DNA of 64,000 nt from Lewinella sp. JB7 (GTDB lineage Bacteria > Bacteroidota > Bacteroidia > Chitinophagales > Saprospiraceae). The notes beneath the pieces were generated by a model, which saw only the letters and a list, made by a program, of their open reading frames with translations, was not told where the DNA came from and made no database searches. Made by a program: the position numbers and the translations under genes. The stretch is from assembly GCF_024297185.1 (NCBI RefSeq), contig NZ_JANCTD010000005.1, forward strand, positions 124,001 to 188,000, written 5' to 3'. Shown here piece by piece: positions 7,552 to 15,718 of this stretch (its first letter is position 1; each line of letters opens with the position of its first letter).

Positions 7552-8100
7552 CTACTGTGCGGGTTTGGTAACCGGAATGCGACCGTCTACCTGAAGGACC
7601 CGGGCACTGGAAAAGCCGGCGTCACTCTCCAGGCCGTAGCCGGTAATGATGTAATCCGGTTGGGTGAGGACCACGAATTTGTTGGTGTAGATCATTTCGC
7701 GTTGCTCGTCCCAGTTCAGCTCCTCGGTCTCCAGTCGTTGCTGGTCGGCCGACTCCCAGACCACGCTGTCCCGCACGGTGATGAGGTTGTTGCGGCGACG
7801 GTAGACGCCCTCGTGTGCAACCAGGGTGCTGGTGGTGTCCTGATACTCGTCTAAAAAGAAAGCAATAACGCCGTCGGGGAATTCCTGGCGGGGATCGGCG
7901 GGCGAAAGGTAGTTATACATCGTGGGCGCCTCCAGGATCAGGCGGATACGGGCGGAATCGCTGTACAGGATCCGTACACCGCGGGCCACTTCGACCTGGT
8001 CGTCCAGGACTTCTTCGAGGCGCGCCACATCGGCCGGGTCGTTCACGCAACCCAGGACGAATAGGAATAGGAAAGCTACCGCTACCCGGAAACGCATCAT
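7552..8100 (-). CDS. lptC: LptC-like LPS export periplasmic protein
   Basis: A 182-residue lipoprotein-type protein (signal with VLGC, Cys18). The body matches the LptC family: a short jelly-roll with GVRILYSDSARIRLILEAP near the start, the FPDGVIAFFLDE strand, LVAHEGVYRRRNNLITVRD, and TEELNWDEQREMIYTNKFV. Known role: bridging the LptBFG transporter and LptA to move lipopolysaccharide through the periplasm. Its ATG overlaps the stop of the small membrane protein upstream (ATGA), indicating translational coupling. The first two codons are both ATG; the first is used here because of that overlap. Family assignment is from overall pattern. Confidence 0.8.
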   Translation of the reverse strand: MMRFRVAVAFLFLFVLGCVNDPADVARLEEVLDDQVEVARGVRILYSDSARIRLILEAPTMYNYLSPADPRQEFPDGVIAFFLDEYQDTTSTLVAHEGVYRRRNNLITVRDSVVWESADQQRLETEELNWDEQREMIYTNKFVVLTQPDYIITGYGLESDAGFSSARVLQVDGRIPVTKPAQ

Positions 8101-8273
8101 GCGTTCAGGGTGGCGGGTATTGCGTGAAGATATCCGTACAGCTCCGGCGTTTCGGGTACGAAGGCCTGGTTGGCTTTGTACAGGTAGACGACCAGGATCA
8201 CGAACAGGAGAAAGGCGATAAAGCTGCCCATAAGTACATAACCCTTAATGCCAGCTTGCTTGATTTCAGACAT
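8097..8273 (-). CDS. Small single-pass membrane protein, coupled to lptC
   Basis: A 58-residue ORF. Residues 1-12 are a short polar N-terminus (MSEIKQAGIKGY), 13-33 a strongly hydrophobic helix (MGSFIAFLLFVILVVYLY), and the rest a short polar tail. The stop overlaps the lptC start by four bases as ATGA, a classic coupling arrangement, and the gene begins 38 bases after the stop of the PpiD-like gene. No family is recognised. The context of LptC and a periplasmic-folding chaperone suggests an envelope-assembly accessory, but that is inference. Coding status is supported by the coupling and the clean membrane segment. Confidence 0.65.
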   Translation of the reverse strand: MSEIKQAGIKGYVLMGSFIAFLLFVILVVYLYKANQAFVPETPELYGYLHAIPATLNA

Positions 8274-8311
8274 CTTAATTCATTTTTCCGCTAACGGTGG
8301 GCGGGGGTTGA

Positions 8312-10465
8312 TTAACGGCGGTTGTTGCATTCGGTGCTGATCCGCTGATCCTCTACGTCTACGTCGGCGCGCATTCCGTTGAGCAACTGCTGGGATACGC
8401 GGCTACGGCTGGTGGCGTTGATCGCCATACGTGCTCCGGGCAGATTTCCGCTGTTGCCGGCGGGAGCATCGGAGAGGGGCTTTATCAGAAAAACTCCGCC
8501 GTTGCCGACGATGGGTTGACTGACCTGGTTAGTGGCCAGCGTGCTGGCGGCGGCAATCACCTTAGGTTCGGCACCGATGCCCTGGGGCAGACTGCTGAGC
8601 GTGAAGTTAACGGCGTTCAGGGTATCGATGACGGCATCGTACCGGGTCGCAACCGCGCTGAGATCCAGACCGGCCATGGCCTCGGCCAGCTTGCGGCCCT
8701 TCAGGCGATCGCGGACCGTACCCTCGATGGTTTCACGGACGGCGGCCACGGGAGCCATACCCTTCGGTAGAATGTTCGCCAATCCGACCACCACGTACTT
8801 GTTTTCGTAGAAGTAATTTTCGTCGGTAAAGGTGTACACGAATCCACTGACGTCTCCCTTATCGGCACCGAACGCCCAGCAGATCATGTCCCGTACGTCC
8901 TGACCGCTTCCCAGGTTGGGAATGAAGTAGGTACCGATGTCGAGCGGACTCGTGGTTTCCAGGCGCATACCCTGCGCTTCGGCGGCGGCGCGCATCTCAT
9001 CCAGACTCTTCAGACCAGTCAGGAACTCTTCGGCTCTGGCCCGGGCGGCCAATTCGGTTTCGTTGCTGGGGATCATCGGCTCGGTAGCGTACGCCACCTT
9101 CACCCGGGGGGTGGTACCCCGGCTACGCCGTACGATCTGTAGTAGTTGGACTCCGGTCGGGGTGGTTACTTTGTACCAACGCCCCGTCTCCCCGCTGATG
9201 AAGGCGACGCGGTCCACGGATTGTGCCAGTTGGCCGGGTTGCACGTTCTCCAGCACACCGTTCGTGGCGATGGTGCGGGGATCGCGATTGAATTCGGTGG
9301 CCAGATCGGCAAACTTGTCGGGGGCGGTCTCCACCACGTTCTGCAGGCTGTCGATCAGACGGTTAGCTTCGGTGAATTGAGCGGGGATAGTGGCGTTCCT
9401 GACGATTCTGCGCAGGGTTACGCTGTCCGCCATTTCGCGGCGGTCGATCACCTTAGCTACGGCCATGAGCTGGCCTTCGACGAATGGTCCGTACACGTCT
9501 CCGACGGCTACATCGTTCATCAATGCCGCGGCGATGGAAGGCGCCAGTTGATCCTCGGTGGCGTAGGTGCCGGTATACGATCCGTTAGCGGCGAGGGCAA
9601 ACAGGCTGTCGTCGCGGGTCGCGGTTTGCTTCCACTCGTCGGCAATGTCCTGCATGAGGGTGCGGATTGCCGTAGAATCTTCCCGGGTCGCGTCGACGGC
9701 GAAGGAGACATAGGAAAGTTGCCGCGTTTCCTCCAGGTTGTCGAAGTTGCTGCGGTACTCTTCTACGTAAGCCTGGAGGTCGGCGTCGGTCACTTCGACC
9801 TCATCGTTGTCCAGTTCGTCGAAGGGGATGCGCACGACGGCCACGCGGCGGTTTCCGGATTGCTGGTCGGCGTATTCCTGGGCCATCCAGCTGGGAGCGT
9901 ACATGGCTTTAGAGACGAGCGCGCTGAGCTTTTCCTGCAGGCGTTGGGTACTTACCTGGCGGTTCTGGTACTTCCAGATATCGACAAAATTGGGGGGGAG
10001 TTCGCGGGCCGCGATGCCTTCCTCGATGGAATTCTCGTCGATTCGTGCCCGCACGCGGTTGAGGAGTTGAGCGTCGACCTGGCCGGTCTGGCGATCGCCG
10101 TACGTCTGACGAATGACCGGACTGTAACGGGGCCCGTAGGTAAGTTCGTCCAGTTCGGGCTTGGTAACGGTGAGTCCGAGACGGTCGGTTTCGTTGCGGA
10201 TGAGCCCCTCACTGAGGTAAAAGTTCCAGAGGTTGTCCCGGCTCTGGTAAGCATCGGCGCTCGTGCCGGCTACGCCCAGCGTACGCTCGAAGTCGTTGCG
10301 CTCGATCTCTACTTCCCCGACCCGGGCCATAACGGCTTCAGCCGGGCCGATGGGGCCGCTGTTGCCGCTGTTCATGATGTCCGAAAGGACAAATAACAGA
10401 ATGCCCCCTCCGATGAAGAGGAGCACGAGAATCGGGTTGCTTCTAATCTTACCAATCAGTGCCAT
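8312..10465 (-). CDS. PpiD/SurA-like membrane-anchored peptidylprolyl isomerase
   Basis: A 717-residue protein anchored by one N-terminal helix (residues 12-30, ILVLLFIGGGILLFVLSD) with a large periplasmic part. A SurA_N/PpiD-type helical chaperone region follows (ARVGEVEIERNDFERTLG near residue 47). The middle has two parvulin-like segments, with LSYVSFAVDATREDS at about residue 250 and FADLATEFNRDP then GETGRWYKVTTPTGVQLL at about 390-450. The family assists folding of proteins leaving the Sec channel. It is the second prolyl isomerase in the window, the other being at 1-694. The probable transcript continues into the small membrane protein and lptC. A TATCTTCG box lies 43 bases upstream of the start. 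Confidence 0.87.
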   Translation of the reverse strand: MALIGKIRSNPILVLLFIGGGILLFVLSDIMNSGNSGPIGPAEAVMARVGEVEIERNDFERTLGVAGTSADAYQSRDNLWNFYLSEGLIRNETDRLGLTVTKPELDELTYGPRYSPVIRQTYGDRQTGQVDAQLLNRVRARIDENSIEEGIAARELPPNFVDIWKYQNRQVSTQRLQEKLSALVSKAMYAPSWMAQEYADQQSGNRRVAVVRIPFDELDNDEVEVTDADLQAYVEEYRSNFDNLEETRQLSYVSFAVDATREDSTAIRTLMQDIADEWKQTATRDDSLFALAANGSYTGTYATEDQLAPSIAAALMNDVAVGDVYGPFVEGQLMAVAKVIDRREMADSVTLRRIVRNATIPAQFTEANRLIDSLQNVVETAPDKFADLATEFNRDPRTIATNGVLENVQPGQLAQSVDRVAFISGETGRWYKVTTPTGVQLLQIVRRSRGTTPRVKVAYATEPMIPSNETELAARARAEEFLTGLKSLDEMRAAAEAQGMRLETTSPLDIGTYFIPNLGSGQDVRDMICWAFGADKGDVSGFVYTFTDENYFYENKYVVVGLANILPKGMAPVAAVRETIEGTVRDRLKGRKLAEAMAGLDLSAVATRYDAVIDTLNAVNFTLSSLPQGIGAEPKVIAAASTLATNQVSQPIVGNGGVFLIKPLSDAPAGNSGNLPGARMAINATSRSRVSQQLLNGMRADVDVEDQRISTECNNRR

Positions 10466-10508
10466 ACAGTAACTTCTAAGTTTGTTCCGTCCGCTTGCGG
10501 AAGGGCCG

Positions 10509-10516
10509 CGAAGATA
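10509..10516 (-). promoter_or_regulatory. Promoter -7-like box for the PpiD-like gene
   Basis: Minus-strand TATCTTCG, one mismatch from TAnnTTTG, 43 bases before the ATG at 10465. The same variant recurs in front of several other genes in the window. Confidence 0.4.
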
Positions 10517-10544
10517 CTACAATTTTCAGCGATGCCGATACCCC

Positions 10545-11165
10545 CTATCCTACGGAAGTGCGGCCGGGGAAGGAAGCTGACGCTGTAGTGAAGGAGAGCA
10601 GGCGCTCGTACACGAGATCCACCGGCAGTCCCATGATCGTCGGGTAGGTTCCTTCGATCCGTCGAATCTTGGCCAGCCCGATCCATTCCTGAATGGCGTA
10701 GGCTCCCGCCTTATCGTAGGGCCGGTAGCGATCCACGTACGCCTCCGCTTCCGCCGGACTAATGTCGTTCATGTACACATAGGCCGTGGATGCAAAAACG
10801 TCCTCGTGCCGGTTTGACTTGAGGCAGCAACCGGTCACGACCGTATGTCGGCGACCCGAAAGACGGGCGATGGTGGACAGGGCGTGATCCCGGTCGCGGG
10901 GCTTTCCGAAAATCTCCTCGTCCAGGATGACGACGCTGTCGGCAGTCAGGAGCACTTCCCGATCGCCCGTCAGCAGGTGAGCGGCCGCCCGGGCTTTGAG
11001 GCGGGCTAGATAAGGGGCAACTTCCAGTACCGGAGTTTCGGGGGGGTATACTTCGTCCACTTCCACCGTACGGATCGTGAATGGAATGCCGGCCTGCTCG
11101 AGTAGGTAACTGCGACGGGGCGATTTACTGGCCAGAATGAGGGAGAGATCGGGGGGCAGTAGCAT
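10545..11165 (-). CDS. maf: Maf-family nucleoside triphosphate pyrophosphatase
   Basis: A 206-residue protein. The N-terminal signature is ILASKSPRRSYLLEQAGI, the phosphate-binding loop of Maf proteins; LLTADSVVILDEEIFGKPRD carries the catalytic Asp, and LSGRRHTVVTGCCL follows. The C-terminal Tyr-Lys segment is RPYDKAGAYAIQEW, then EGTYPTIMGLPVDLVYERL. Known function: hydrolysing dTTP, UTP and modified pyrimidine nucleotides to monophosphates. The start at 11165 lies 2 bases after the gmhA stop, so the two form an operon; the longer frame to 11210 would overlap gmhA and lacks homology-like sequence. Confidence 0.93.
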   Translation of the reverse strand: MLLPPDLSLILASKSPRRSYLLEQAGIPFTIRTVEVDEVYPPETPVLEVAPYLARLKARAAAHLLTGDREVLLTADSVVILDEEIFGKPRDRDHALSTIARLSGRRHTVVTGCCLKSNRHEDVFASTAYVYMNDISPAEAEAYVDRYRPYDKAGAYAIQEWIGLAKIRRIEGTYPTIMGLPVDLVYERLLSFTTASASFPGRTSVG

Positions 11166-11167
11166 GT

Positions 11168-11743
11168 TTAGTTGTTGTTGCCGAACAATTGGCGTTCCAC
11201 GTCTTCGCACAGGATGTGGCCCAGGAGCATGTGGCCTTCCTGGATGCGGGGAGTATCCTCACTCGGTATGTTAAGGAGAATGTCGACGAGCGGCCCCAAC
11301 TCCCCCCCGGCGGCACCGGTGAGGGCGATCAGCGTACAACCGGCTTTCTTACCCGCCACGGCCGCGGCGAGGATGTTGCGACTGTTGCCACTGGTACTCA
11401 GCAGAAAGAGGACGTCACCGGAACGGCCCATAGCGGTCGTGAGCCGGGAAAAGGCGTGGTCGTACCCGTAATCGTTGGCCACCGCCGTCAGAAAACTGGT
11501 ATTGACGTGCATGGCCTCCGCGAAAAGCGGGGGACGGTCGAGATAAAAGCGGCCGCTGAGCTCGGCGGCCAGGTGCTGAGCGTCGGCGGCGGAACCACCG
11601 TTTCCGCAGAACAACACCTTTCCTCCGGACCGGAAGGTATGTACGCAGGCATCGGTCGCTCGCTGTAAGCGTTCGAGCAGTGCGGTGTCTTCCAGGATGC
11701 GTTGCTTGACGGCGATAGCCGCCCGGATTCTTTGGTGGGGCAT
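11168..11743 (-). CDS. gmhA: Phosphoheptose isomerase (SIS domain)
   Basis: A 191-residue SIS-domain enzyme. The signature GNGGSAADAQHLAAEL (residues 47-62) and the following RPPLFAEAMHVNTSFLTAVANDYGYD... pattern identify GmhA; LLSTSGNSRNIL is the sugar-phosphate loop, and EGHMLLGHILCEDVE at the C-terminus supplies the conserved metal-binding His and Glu. Known reaction: sedoheptulose 7-phosphate to D-glycero-manno-heptose 7-phosphate, the first step of heptose synthesis for LPS core. It heads an operon with maf. The perfect TAGCTTTG box ends only 7 bases before the ATG, so the transcript probably has almost no leader. Confidence 0.93.
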   Translation of the reverse strand: MPHQRIRAAIAVKQRILEDTALLERLQRATDACVHTFRSGGKVLFCGNGGSAADAQHLAAELSGRFYLDRPPLFAEAMHVNTSFLTAVANDYGYDHAFSRLTTAMGRSGDVLFLLSTSGNSRNILAAAVAGKKAGCTLIALTGAAGGELGPLVDILLNIPSEDTPRIQEGHMLLGHILCEDVERQLFGNNN

Positions 11744-11750
11744 AATCGCG

Positions 11751-11758
11751 CAAAGCTA
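11751..11758 (-). promoter_or_regulatory. Promoter -7 box for gmhA-maf
   Basis: Minus-strand TAGCTTTG, a perfect TAnnTTTG match, ending 7 bases before the gmhA ATG. It implies a near-leaderless transcript. Confidence 0.6.
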
Positions 11759-11786
11759 CGGTGGCCCGTCGACACCGCCCCGCAAC

Positions 11787-11825
11787 TAAAAACGGGCCGA
11801 CACCCAGAGGATGCCGGCCCGTTCG
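11787..11825 (-). terminator. Intrinsic terminator of the 999-residue T9SS protein gene
   Basis: A stem AACGGGCCG / CGGCCCGTT around a 15-base loop, followed on the minus strand by TTTTTAG. It lies about 22 bases after the stop at 11848. Confidence 0.75.
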
Positions 11826-11847
11826 GATCGGAATTATTGATGACCGA

Positions 11848-14847
11848 TTACATACGGACGAAGGGTTGGATCGTCTGTTGATTGCCCTCGAGCACGCGCA
11901 GTCGGTACATGCCGCTGGGCAGATCGCTCACGTTGATGTTCGTGCGTAGTTGATCTCCCGCTTTGTCGAGGTTGAAGGCGCGGATCTGGCGACCGGCGGC
12001 ATCGATGACGATGAGATCCACCCGGCCCTCGTAGCCGCTGGTCAACTCGACGGTGAGGTCGTTGACGGCGGGGTTGGGGTAGAGGCTCAGCGTAGTTTCC
12101 TCCACGGCGGTCGTTTCCTCCACGGGAGCCGAAGCCGGCGTGGTGCTCATGGTCGAGAACATGATGGTCGAAGAAGAATTCGCGCTGCAGTTGGTGGCAC
12201 TGCTTCCCTTACCGGAGGGCAGATTAGAAGACTGAGACAGCAGCAGCTTATCGAGTACGGTACCCGCTTCGCGGTTGGCCACCGTGATGGTATGAGTGCC
12301 GGGGTTGAGCTTAAAGGACACCTGCTGGGTGTCGTCATTCACCCGGCGCCACTCCAGACCATTGGTCCGCAGGCTGGAGCCGTTACTTTCCTTCCAAAAC
12401 TTCAGCCACTTGCCGTGGGTGTCCATGCGGACCCAGAAGGAATTTTGGCTGTCGTTCGCGGCATCCATGCGGAGGAAGAGGTAGTAGGTTCCTTCCTCCT
12501 TGATCTCTACGTTGTAGTGGATCAGTTCCTCGCGAACGTTAGGATCGGGTTCGGAATAGTGATCCGCGCCGGTGAAGGAGGCGTAGGTACCTGCGGAGGC
12601 ATCCGAATCGCCGAAGGTATTCCACTTACCACCGAGCGCGCCACACTCCGCTTCCATCCAGAAGTCGGAGGCGGTGGTAGATTCGGTAGGCGTATTGCTC
12701 GTACCACAGTTGGTGGCGGCATCGCCGTTGCCACTGGGTGTCCGGCTGCCGGAGGTGATGAACAGCTTGTCCAGACGGGTGCCGTCTTCCCGGTACGCGA
12801 AGTCGATGGTGTTGTTGCCGGAGCGGAGTTGCAGGCTCTGGGGCATTTTGTTCCACTGGAAGCCCTTACCCTGAGTCATGCCGCTGCTCCAACGGTACCA
12901 GGAGCCGCCGTTGACACGAACCCAGTAGGAATCGTCCAGGTTAGAGGGGGCATCGATACGGGCGAACAATTTGTAACTACCCGCGGCACTTGCGTTCACT
13001 TCGAAGCGGACGCGGTTGTCGGCCACGTCGGAAGGGGCGGAAGTATAGGCATTTCCGCTGCGCACTACGACGTAGCTGCCGTTGGTTGCGGACGTAGACG
13101 ATTGTACACTCCATTTCTTACCCACCTGCGCGCACTCCGCTTCGAGCCAGAATTCGTTGCCGTTTGGCGTCGTGGTTTCGGCGCTGAGCTGCACGGCGAT
13201 CACGTCGGTATCGGTGGCTCCGTCGTTATCGGTCACCGTAAGGGAAACGCTGTAGTTTCCGGGAACGAGCGTCACCTGGGGGCGACTGCCGCTGGCCGTA
13301 CCGCCGTTCCACTTCCAGGCGTACGACGTAATGCTGCCGTCGGCGTCGCTCGAACCGCTACCGTCTAACGTTACGGTTTGGGTGCCTACTCCAAAGTCGG
13401 GGGTAGCTTTGGCCAGGGCGGTGGGAGCTTCGTTGGTCGTACAGTTCGTAGCCGCGTCACCCGTTCCGCTTGGTTGGGAGGAGGAGGTAGTAATCTTAAT
13501 CTTGTCGAGGCGGGCATCGGTTTCCCGGAAGGCGAAGTCGATGGTGTTGTTTCCATCACGCAGGTTCAGGACCTGTTGCATCTTGTTCCACTTATAGCCG
13601 GCGTCGATCTGGATGCCGCTGTTCCACTGGTACCAGGATCCTCCGTTTGCCCGTACCCAGTAGGAATCGCTGGTGTTATTGGGCGCATCCACGCGAGCGA
13701 ATACGTGGTAGGCACCGGCTTCGACATTACTCAGGACGAAACGGACGCGGTTCTCGGCCGCGTCGGCCGGGGCACCGGATGTAGAAGATTTCTTGGGGGC
13801 GAGGTACGCACCTCCCGACGCGTTACCGTTGCGCTCGAGCGACCACTGCTTGCCGTATTCCGCGCACTCCGCTTCCAACCAGTAAGACTTGGACGCCGCG
13901 AAGGCGTTCACGCTGATCTTCACGTAATCGGTAGATTTCGCTCCGGTATCGTCCGTGACGGTCAGGGTAACCTGGTGGGTGCCCTGGGGGAAATCCACGA
14001 CGGGGCGGGCGCCGGAGGCTGCTCCGCCGTCCCAGTTCCAGGTGTAATCGATAATGCTACCGTCGGTGTCGGAGGACGACTTTCCGTCAAGACTGACGGT
14101 GAGGGGAGCGCTGCCGCTCGTGCGATCGGCGGATATCCGACCGACGGGGATGACGTTGTTTCTGCTGCTGACGCTACAACCGGGAATAGCGGGTAGTACC
14201 TCTACGATGCTGCGACGCGTGCAACCGCCGTCATCCGTAGTAAGCTCGTACAGGCCGGCCCGGGATACCAGGGGCTCGGCTTCGGTGGAAGTGAATCCCC
14301 CGGGTCCGCTCCACTGATAAGTGTCGGTCGAGGTGTAACCGCGCAAACGCACGGTTCCGTTGCCACAACCGAGGAGCTTAGCCAGCCGGTCGGTATTAGC
14401 GTCCACGGTACAGCTGAATCCGCTGTCGTCGACGGCCAGATAAAAGCTTGAACTGCTGGCGGAGTTTTGGTTATCGCGGGCCGTCACCTTTATCTGGTAG
14501 GTCCGTCCTACTGCCGAAGAGGGTGCCGCGAGAGTGAACGTCGCGGTACTGCCGTCAAAATCGATCCAGCCGGGAAGGCTCGATCCATTGCTGAGGGTGG
14601 CGGTGTAGGTGAGCCCAGTGCCTTCGAAGGCGCCATTGACGACGTAAACTTCCGTGGCGTTAGCCTGGGTCGTGTAGGCCTGAATGGCTCTGGCCGTGGG
14701 TGCGAATGCTTCGGAGGTCGTGGAAAACCGTGGCGTGGCGTGCAATTCCAGGCCCGGAAAACCGGCGAGCGCGAGCAAAAGGAATAAAATTCCGGTCGAG
14801 CGTATAGGTCTGACCCGTACGTCTGTGAGCGTATTGCTAAATATCAT
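11848..14847 (-). CDS. T9SS type A secreted modular protein with three CBM-like modules (999 aa)
   Basis: The protein starts with a signal peptide (GILFLLLALAGFPG, about 1-37). Approximate domains: putative Ig/cadherin-like (66-146), Cys-containing Ig-like (147-217), PKD (233-310), CBM-like A module (322-470), PKD (473-553), CBM-like A (565-711), CBM-like B (728-886), and a T9SS type A sorting domain (918-999) with LSLYPNPAVNDLTVEL, LPSGMYRLRV and ending IQPFVRM. Each CBM-like module opens with LEAEC or MEAEC and closes with a Cys in a TNC-type motif. It is secreted across the outer membrane by T9SS and probably surface-attached. The glycan target is unknown. It is first in the downstream direction of four related genes, with its own promoter, a leader of about 620 bases and an intrinsic terminator. 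Confidence 0.88.
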   Translation of the reverse strand: MIFSNTLTDVRVRPIRSTGILFLLLALAGFPGLELHATPRFSTTSEAFAPTARAIQAYTTQANATEVYVVNGAFEGTGLTYTATLSNGSSLPGWIDFDGSTATFTLAAPSSAVGRTYQIKVTARDNQNSASSSSFYLAVDDSGFSCTVDANTDRLAKLLGCGNGTVRLRGYTSTDTYQWSGPGGFTSTEAEPLVSRAGLYELTTDDGGCTRRSIVEVLPAIPGCSVSSRNNVIPVGRISADRTSGSAPLTVSLDGKSSSDTDGSIIDYTWNWDGGAASGARPVVDFPQGTHQVTLTVTDDTGAKSTDYVKISVNAFAASKSYWLEAECAEYGKQWSLERNGNASGGAYLAPKKSSTSGAPADAAENRVRFVLSNVEAGAYHVFARVDAPNNTSDSYWVRANGGSWYQWNSGIQIDAGYKWNKMQQVLNLRDGNNTIDFAFRETDARLDKIKITTSSSQPSGTGDAATNCTTNEAPTALAKATPDFGVGTQTVTLDGSGSSDADGSITSYAWKWNGGTASGSRPQVTLVPGNYSVSLTVTDNDGATDTDVIAVQLSAETTTPNGNEFWLEAECAQVGKKWSVQSSTSATNGSYVVVRSGNAYTSAPSDVADNRVRFEVNASAAGSYKLFARIDAPSNLDDSYWVRVNGGSWYRWSSGMTQGKGFQWNKMPQSLQLRSGNNTIDFAYREDGTRLDKLFITSGSRTPSGNGDAATNCGTSNTPTESTTASDFWMEAECGALGGKWNTFGDSDASAGTYASFTGADHYSEPDPNVREELIHYNVEIKEEGTYYLFLRMDAANDSQNSFWVRMDTHGKWLKFWKESNGSSLRTNGLEWRRVNDDTQQVSFKLNPGTHTITVANREAGTVLDKLLLSQSSNLPSGKGSSATNCSANSSSTIMFSTMSTTPASAPVEETTAVEETTLSLYPNPAVNDLTVELTSGYEGRVDLIVIDAAGRQIRAFNLDKAGDQLRTNINVSDLPSGMYRLRVLEGNQQTIQPFVRM

Positions 14848-15471
14848 CCTCTAAATTCCTTTGTTGGTTTTTCCAGTAGTAAAAAAGCGTCACGAAAACA
14901 TTCGTGCTACATGGTTCAGATCACCGTCCGTTGGTTGGTTTGACGGTTTTCTGAGATATTGAGTTGATGGGTGCAAGGGCGGGAAGGCCGGCAGGCGGTC
15001 GTCCAACCCATGTGTTGACTGACCGGAGTCCGCGACGTAGCTCGGCAACGACCGTACCGAGAATATCGCCGGCGGGGCGGTCAATCGATGTAGTGAAAGT
15101 TTGGCTGAGATTCCACATAATCCTACCGATTCGCATCTTCGACTCCGACGCACGGAAGACCACCCTGGGGGGCGGATTCCGGAGTAAGAGTGGTGCAACG
15201 AATGCTCGTCGGCGGGGAAAGACGGACGGAACGGTCCGTAATGCGGCGTCTGCTGCGGGGGCTTTCTTGGGAGGTTTTACACGTCATATTATTACGGCTC
15301 GTTAGACAAGGTGAGTAAAAATGACCACGGGGCGTATCCAACGGAATTGGCTGTTGGCTGGATACGATGAACCTGCGGCCCCGCCCCGAAGGGCAAAAGC
15401 AATTGTCTCGTGTCGTAAAATGTGTTTGGAAAGCCGGGTCGGCGTGAGAGTACGCGGACGCTAGGAATGCA

Positions 15472-15502
15472 CAAAATTAGGAAAGATTCGGAAAAATCAA
15501 AA
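15472..15502 (-). promoter_or_regulatory. Canonical Bacteroidota promoter for the 999-residue T9SS gene
   Basis: On the minus strand, TTTTG (15498-15502) is followed after 18 bases by TAATTTTG (15472-15479), matching the -33 TTTG and -7 TAnnTTTG consensus. Transcription would start near 15466, giving a leader of about 620 bases before the ATG at 14847. Confidence 0.55.
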
Positions 15503-15671
15503 TTTACGGGAAGCAGTGTTCAGTAAGGGCAGGTGGTGCACGGTGTGCACGTTGTGATTTTTCTACCCGACAAAGGTGGGCGGCGGCGGCGGCGGGAGGG
15601 CAATAAATGTTCAGTAAATCCTTGTATCTACCGGCATTTGGCCTCTTCAAATGGGGCGGGGAGGGGCACGC

Positions 15672-15707
15672 AAAAAAGCGGGGCCGCATCCTGATGGAGC
15701 GGCCCCG
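15672..15707 (-). terminator. Intrinsic terminator of the 2426-residue T9SS protein gene
   Basis: A perfect 9-bp stem CGGGGCCGC / GCGGCCCCG (15679-15687 with 15699-15707), followed on the minus strand by six T (15672-15677). It starts 12 bases after the stop at 15719. Confidence 0.85.
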
Positions 15708-15718
15708 AAATAAATACG

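Larger units (their letters stand above)
14848..15718. other. Long intergenic region / leader of the 999-residue T9SS gene
   Basis: 871 bases without a convincing gene. Several frames of 60-110 codons are open on both strands but look like GC-rich chance ORFs (Arg/Pro-rich, no domain-like pattern). It contains the terminator of the 2426-residue gene (15672-15707), a canonical promoter (15472-15502) firing toward 14847, and about 620 bases of apparent untranslated leader. Confidence 0.6.

Noticed and set aside
9146-10396. 416-codon plus-strand ORF opposite the PpiD-like gene
   Set aside because: Antisense shadow of a well-supported gene; the translated sequence has no recognisable domain.
14890-15689. 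Several 60-110-codon ORFs in the 871-base intergenic region
   Set aside because: Arg/Pro/Ser-rich, mutually overlapping on both strands, no motif; retained only as a leader or intergenic region.
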